Shown here piece by piece: positions 20,598-22,534 of a stretch of DNA of 22,534 nt (positions are counted from its first letter, which is position 1; every line of letters begins with the position of its first letter). Made by a program: the position numbers and the translations under genes. The stretch comes from Echinostoma caproni (taxonomy: Eukaryota > Platyhelminthes > Trematoda > Plagiorchiida > Echinostomatidae). Below the pieces are notes generated by a model. That model made no database searches. It was given only the letters and a program-made list of their open reading frames with translations, and was not told the DNA's origin. The stretch covers positions 72,687 to 95,220 of the forward strand of contig UZAN01039931.1 of assembly GCA_900618425.1 (NCBI GenBank), given 5' to 3'.

Positions 20598-20618
20598 CGG
20601 CAGGGACACAAAAGGTAC

Positions 20619-20663
20619 GCACTGCTGGCGAGTCCCAAACAGGACGAAGCAGCTGTCCAGTGC
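20619..20663 (+). ncRNA. Type I hammerhead ribozyme motif, degenerate core
   Basis: Hammerheads self-cleave RNA. Stem I: GCACTG (20619-20624) pairs fully with CAGTGC (20658-20663). Core 1 is CTGGCGA (20625-20631; consensus CTGATGA). Stem II is GTCC / GGAC (20632-20635 with 20642-20645) with loop CAAACA, very like the schistosome stem II. Core 2 is GAAG (20646-20649; consensus GAAA). A minimal palindromic stem III CAGCTG (20650-20655) follows, then TC with cleavage expected after C20657. Such tiny stem III helices are known to work best in dimers. Three core bases differ from consensus, including the A that pairs with U16.1, so activity is doubtful. All stems are intact. Confidence 0.78.
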
Positions 20664-20703
20664 CCTTTGTCGGTTATCACAAACGTTTTCATCGCATTTA
20701 AAT

Positions 20704-20849
20704 ATTTGGGCTTAGTTTAGGGTTTATTTAGATGTATTCAGCAAGAAAGCATTTAAAATTCACAATAAATTGTGACACTTTGTCGTTCAGCATAGCCAGC
20801 TTGTGTATTCAATTGAATGAATTTCCAGAAGGAAATTACTTTTGCAAAT
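20704..20849. other. Spacer between SINE and PLE-C
   Basis: AT-rich sequence with no recognised feature. The boundary with the PLE 3' untranslated region is not visible. Confidence 0.35.
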
Positions 20850-21124
20850 TGTTTTGCAACGTGAGCTTTGAGGTTAATATACATATATATGATGTTCAGT
20901 CGTTCGCCGAGCTTGGCAATTGTATTGCAAACGTTTCATCACTAATTGAGGTGACGTTCGTAATGCAGTAACTGGGTGAGCGCTTTCGAGTGTCCCTTTC
21001 CTTATATAGGTCGTTGAATCAGAGAGACGCGGCGTTGCCTGATTGGTTGATGTTTGTTTGCCTTGCGCCGATAGGGGATGAGATGGACGTGAGCAGTCTG
21101 ACGGCTGGTCGTTAATCGATTAGT

Positions 21125-21418
21125 TCAAGTGTTATTGTTGTGTCCTGTTGTCACGTGTGACATGACCTGCCTTCTTTGTGCTGATTGGTCCTTTTGTTGC
21201 ATGGGAGTGTAGACTTGATCGATGTCAATGTGTCGGTTGTTGCAGTCCTTGCAGTTGACTAGGTAGATCACATTTGTCCGATTTTGTCTTCTTGTTGCTT
21301 CTTGGTTTTCGATATGATTCTCCGTAGGGTCGTCGTTGGTTTGTGGGCGACTTGAATGTTGTGACCTCAGCATTCTCGTGGTCATTTCAGAAATGCTCTT
21401 CACATACGGTAGGATCAT
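21125..21418 (-). pseudogene. PLE-C nuclease region, GIY-YIG core apparently deleted
   Basis: The minus frame reads LPYVKSISEMTTRMLRSQ, a polar stretch, then NRTNVIYLVNCKDCNN. This matches the PLE sequence leading into the GIY strand with its CxxC pair (V-x-Y-x-V-x-C-x-x-C). A YIG-x-T strand followed by R-x-x-EH should come next. Instead the sequence jumps to RHIDIDQVYTPMQQKDQSAQ and a stop at 21125, text that resembles the far C-terminal tail of such proteins. The catalytic nuclease core therefore seems to be missing. HID could alternatively be a mutated YIG. Confidence 0.7.
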
Positions 21419-21497
21419 TCATTTATTCGGTTATCCATTTGTCCCTGTGTGTTGTTTTGTTCGAGTTATAGTCCGTTTGAAGAAGTTGCGGGTGTAC

Positions 21498-22236
21498 CTA
21501 ATAGAGGTATTTATCTTCTTGCTGCCTCAACTTTTCAGTGTTGCAGTGTGTTTTGGCCCTTTCGAAAAGTGTCCGAGTGCAACTCTTCTTGTGACAAGTC
21601 GGGTGGTTGCTGTTGTATCCTAGGATTTGATCCGGGTGAGTCTTCTTTCTGTACACCGATGTTTTCAATGGGCCAGACAATGATTTTGTTACTAGGACAT
21701 CGAGAAGTGTCAGTTTGACATTTTTTTCTGTTTCTAAGATGAACTTGATATCCGGAAAGATATTGTTGATGCTATTGAAAGTTTTGTCCACTTCCGATCG
21801 CTCAATGATCACAAACGTGTCATCTAAATATCGCAGCCAGAGTTTGGGCTGCAGTTGTGGTAGAATCAACCTTTCGAGTTTTCACACTACGGCTTCGGCA
21901 ATGAATCCGGAAATTGGTGAGCCCATGGATGTTCCTTTCACCTGTTCGTAGATTTCGTCGTTGAACTCAAAGTATGTTTGTAGGCAGATAAATTTGTAAT
22001 GCAGTGTTTGGTGTATCTGTCGTGCTTCTAGAAGTTCCTTTCCCCGACCAAATCGAGGTTGATGGAGGTAAATAGAGCGGTGAATTCGAATGGATATAAT
22101 TATTTCATCTGCGTCAGTATTTACATTCTGCAATTTTTCTAGGAACTGTTAGGCATTGTTGATGGAATATTCATAGCCGGCGATAAGAGGTTTGAGTCTT
22201 CTCCATAATTCCTTAGCCAGTTTGTAGGTTGGTGTA
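21498..22236 (-). pseudogene. PLE-C reverse transcriptase, broken
   Basis: The minus strand reads YKLAKELWRRLKPLIAGYEY, a TAG-type stop near 22150, QFLEKLQNVNTDADEIIISI, a divergent part, then ICLQTYFEFNDEIYEQVKG and TSMGSPISGFIAEAV (to about 21887). After a stop the same reading continues with LQPKLWLRYLDDTFVIIERS, where the catalytic YLDD lies at 21830-21819, then FPDIKFILETEKNVKLTLLD, VLVTKSLSGPLKTSVYRKKT, ILGYNSNHPTCHK and TRTLFERAKTHC. These are the ordered PLE RT motifs, including FN-x-x-x-YEQ-x-KGT-x-MGSP, Y-x-DDTFVI, LDVLV and the SNHP block of the thumb. The 124-codon stretch ending at 21498 is uninterrupted. The GLPKVHK fingers block is not seen to the right. Confidence 0.92.
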
Positions 22237-22534
22237 CTGGAAAAGGAGAATGTCATACACATATCTATTTATATTTAAGTTGAAAAAATGTGGAAAGTAA
22301 CGCACATCACATAAATACGCCGTGCATCCATTTAGGAACTTTGAGAATCATTTCTGTCATGTTTATTTGATGAACAACGAACGTAAGATTAACGACATCC
22401 AGGAGGTAGCTTGCCACAGCCTGAGGACTGCCAAAAAGAAGGATTGAAGTGGGGCAGCGGTGCTGTTGCTGGTGTGCTTCGAGCTTACGAGCAACGAAGA
22501 CATGGACGGCCGTTCTATTCTGCTGTTCAACCAC
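22237..22534 (-). other. Unrecognised sequence upstream of PLE-C, possible intron or truncation point
   Basis: Right of the first PLE-C residues the similarity stops abruptly. The minus strand just before it reads CATTCTCCTTTTCCAG, a pyrimidine tract ending in AG, as at a 3' splice site. A 75-codon minus frame (22534-22307) runs off the right edge and has no recognised motif. The stretch may be an intron, a host sequence or another repeat. Confidence 0.35.

Larger units (their letters stand above)
20535..20703 (+). mobile_element. tRNA-like SINE carrying a hammerhead motif (Sm-alpha-like)
   Basis: A perfect RNA polymerase III B box, GGTTCGAGTCC, stands at 20587-20597. An A-box-like GGGCTAAGGG lies 36 bp upstream (20551-20560), a tRNA-like spacing. 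About 20 bp after the B box comes a hammerhead ribozyme fold (20619-20663). This tRNA-like promoter plus hammerhead layout is known from the Sm-alpha retroposons of schistosomes, which are mobilised by LINE proteins. The 3' end is placed at the direct repeat CATCGCATTTAAAT (20690-20703). The 5' end is uncertain: pol III start would be near 20540, yet the matching direct repeat is at 20347-20360. Confidence 0.72.
20850..22240 (-). mobile_element. Penelope-like element C, 5'-incomplete
   Basis: On the minus strand, RT sequence begins at about 22236 (TPTYKLAKELWRRLKPL) and continues through palm motifs to a cysteine-pair nuclease region ending at 21125. The wording of its motifs (YLDD, KGTSMGSPISG, ILGYNSNHP) differs from PLE-A/B, so it is another PLE family. 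Sequence downstream to about 20850 (including a TATATAAG on the minus strand near 21010) is probably 3' untranslated or pseudo-LTR sequence, by inference only. Stops and frame changes near 22135, 21875 and 21420 show inactivity. Confidence 0.85.

Noticed and set aside
20540..20610. Functional tRNA gene
   Set aside because: The B box is perfect, but no full cloverleaf or acceptor stem could be folded, and the sequence runs directly into the hammerhead, so a SINE head fits better.
20498..20692. 64-codon minus open frame
   Set aside because: It lies entirely in the SINE and is an accidental reading of the tRNA-like and hammerhead sequence.
20732..20971. 79-codon plus open frame
   Set aside because: It overlaps the probable 3' untranslated part of PLE-C on the other strand and shows no protein motif.
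20983..21025. Possible second hammerhead on the minus strand (CTGATTC ... CTCGAAAGC) in the PLE-C 3' region
   Set aside because: PLEs can carry hammerheads, but the first core box should be CTGATGA, and stems I and II could not be formed by eye.

Overview
The window is a piece of an animal nuclear genome, most likely a trematode flatworm (fluke). This is inferred from its repeats: several Penelope-like elements (PLEs) with a GIY-YIG nuclease region, a CR1-type LINE, a Ty3/gypsy LTR element, and a tRNA-like SINE that carries a hammerhead ribozyme motif of the Schistosoma Sm-alpha type. The species cannot be named from sequence alone. I recognise no intact host gene, rRNA, functional tRNA or CRISPR array. 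Almost every open frame is a shadow or a fragment of a decayed retroelement.

Layout. 1-1120 (minus): N-terminal part and RT fingers of a broken PLE (PLE-A). It meets, head to head, a 5'-truncated PLE (PLE-B, plus, about 1200-2400) that keeps the RT palm with YVDD and a decayed GIY-YIG region. 2400-4800: AT-rich DNA with nothing recognised. 4815-8765 (minus): a nearly full-length but mutated CR1-like LINE, reading ORF1 (coiled coil, then RNA-binding-like region), APE endonuclease, RT and C-terminal domain from right to left. 8883-10469 (minus): a short LTR retrotransposon inserted in the 5' part of, or just upstream of, that LINE. It has near-identical 285-bp LTRs, a 5-bp GATGT target duplication, a polypurine tract, a candidate primer-binding site and a remnant gag, but no pol. 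10475-20270: mostly AT-rich DNA without genes, holding several diverged repeat families and inverted repeats. 20274-20703: a 54-bp inverted repeat followed by the SINE with hammerhead motif. About 20850-22240 (minus): a third PLE (PLE-C) with RT and a nuclease region that appears internally deleted.

How the parts relate. There is no operon or pathway here. The region is a stack of retrotransposon insertions of different ages. The LTR element is youngest, since its LTRs differ only at their termini and its target duplication is perfect. It landed in already old LINE-associated sequence. The PLEs and the LINE carry many stops and frameshifts and are dead. The SINE hammerhead has a well-preserved fold but three core changes, so it is probably inactive.
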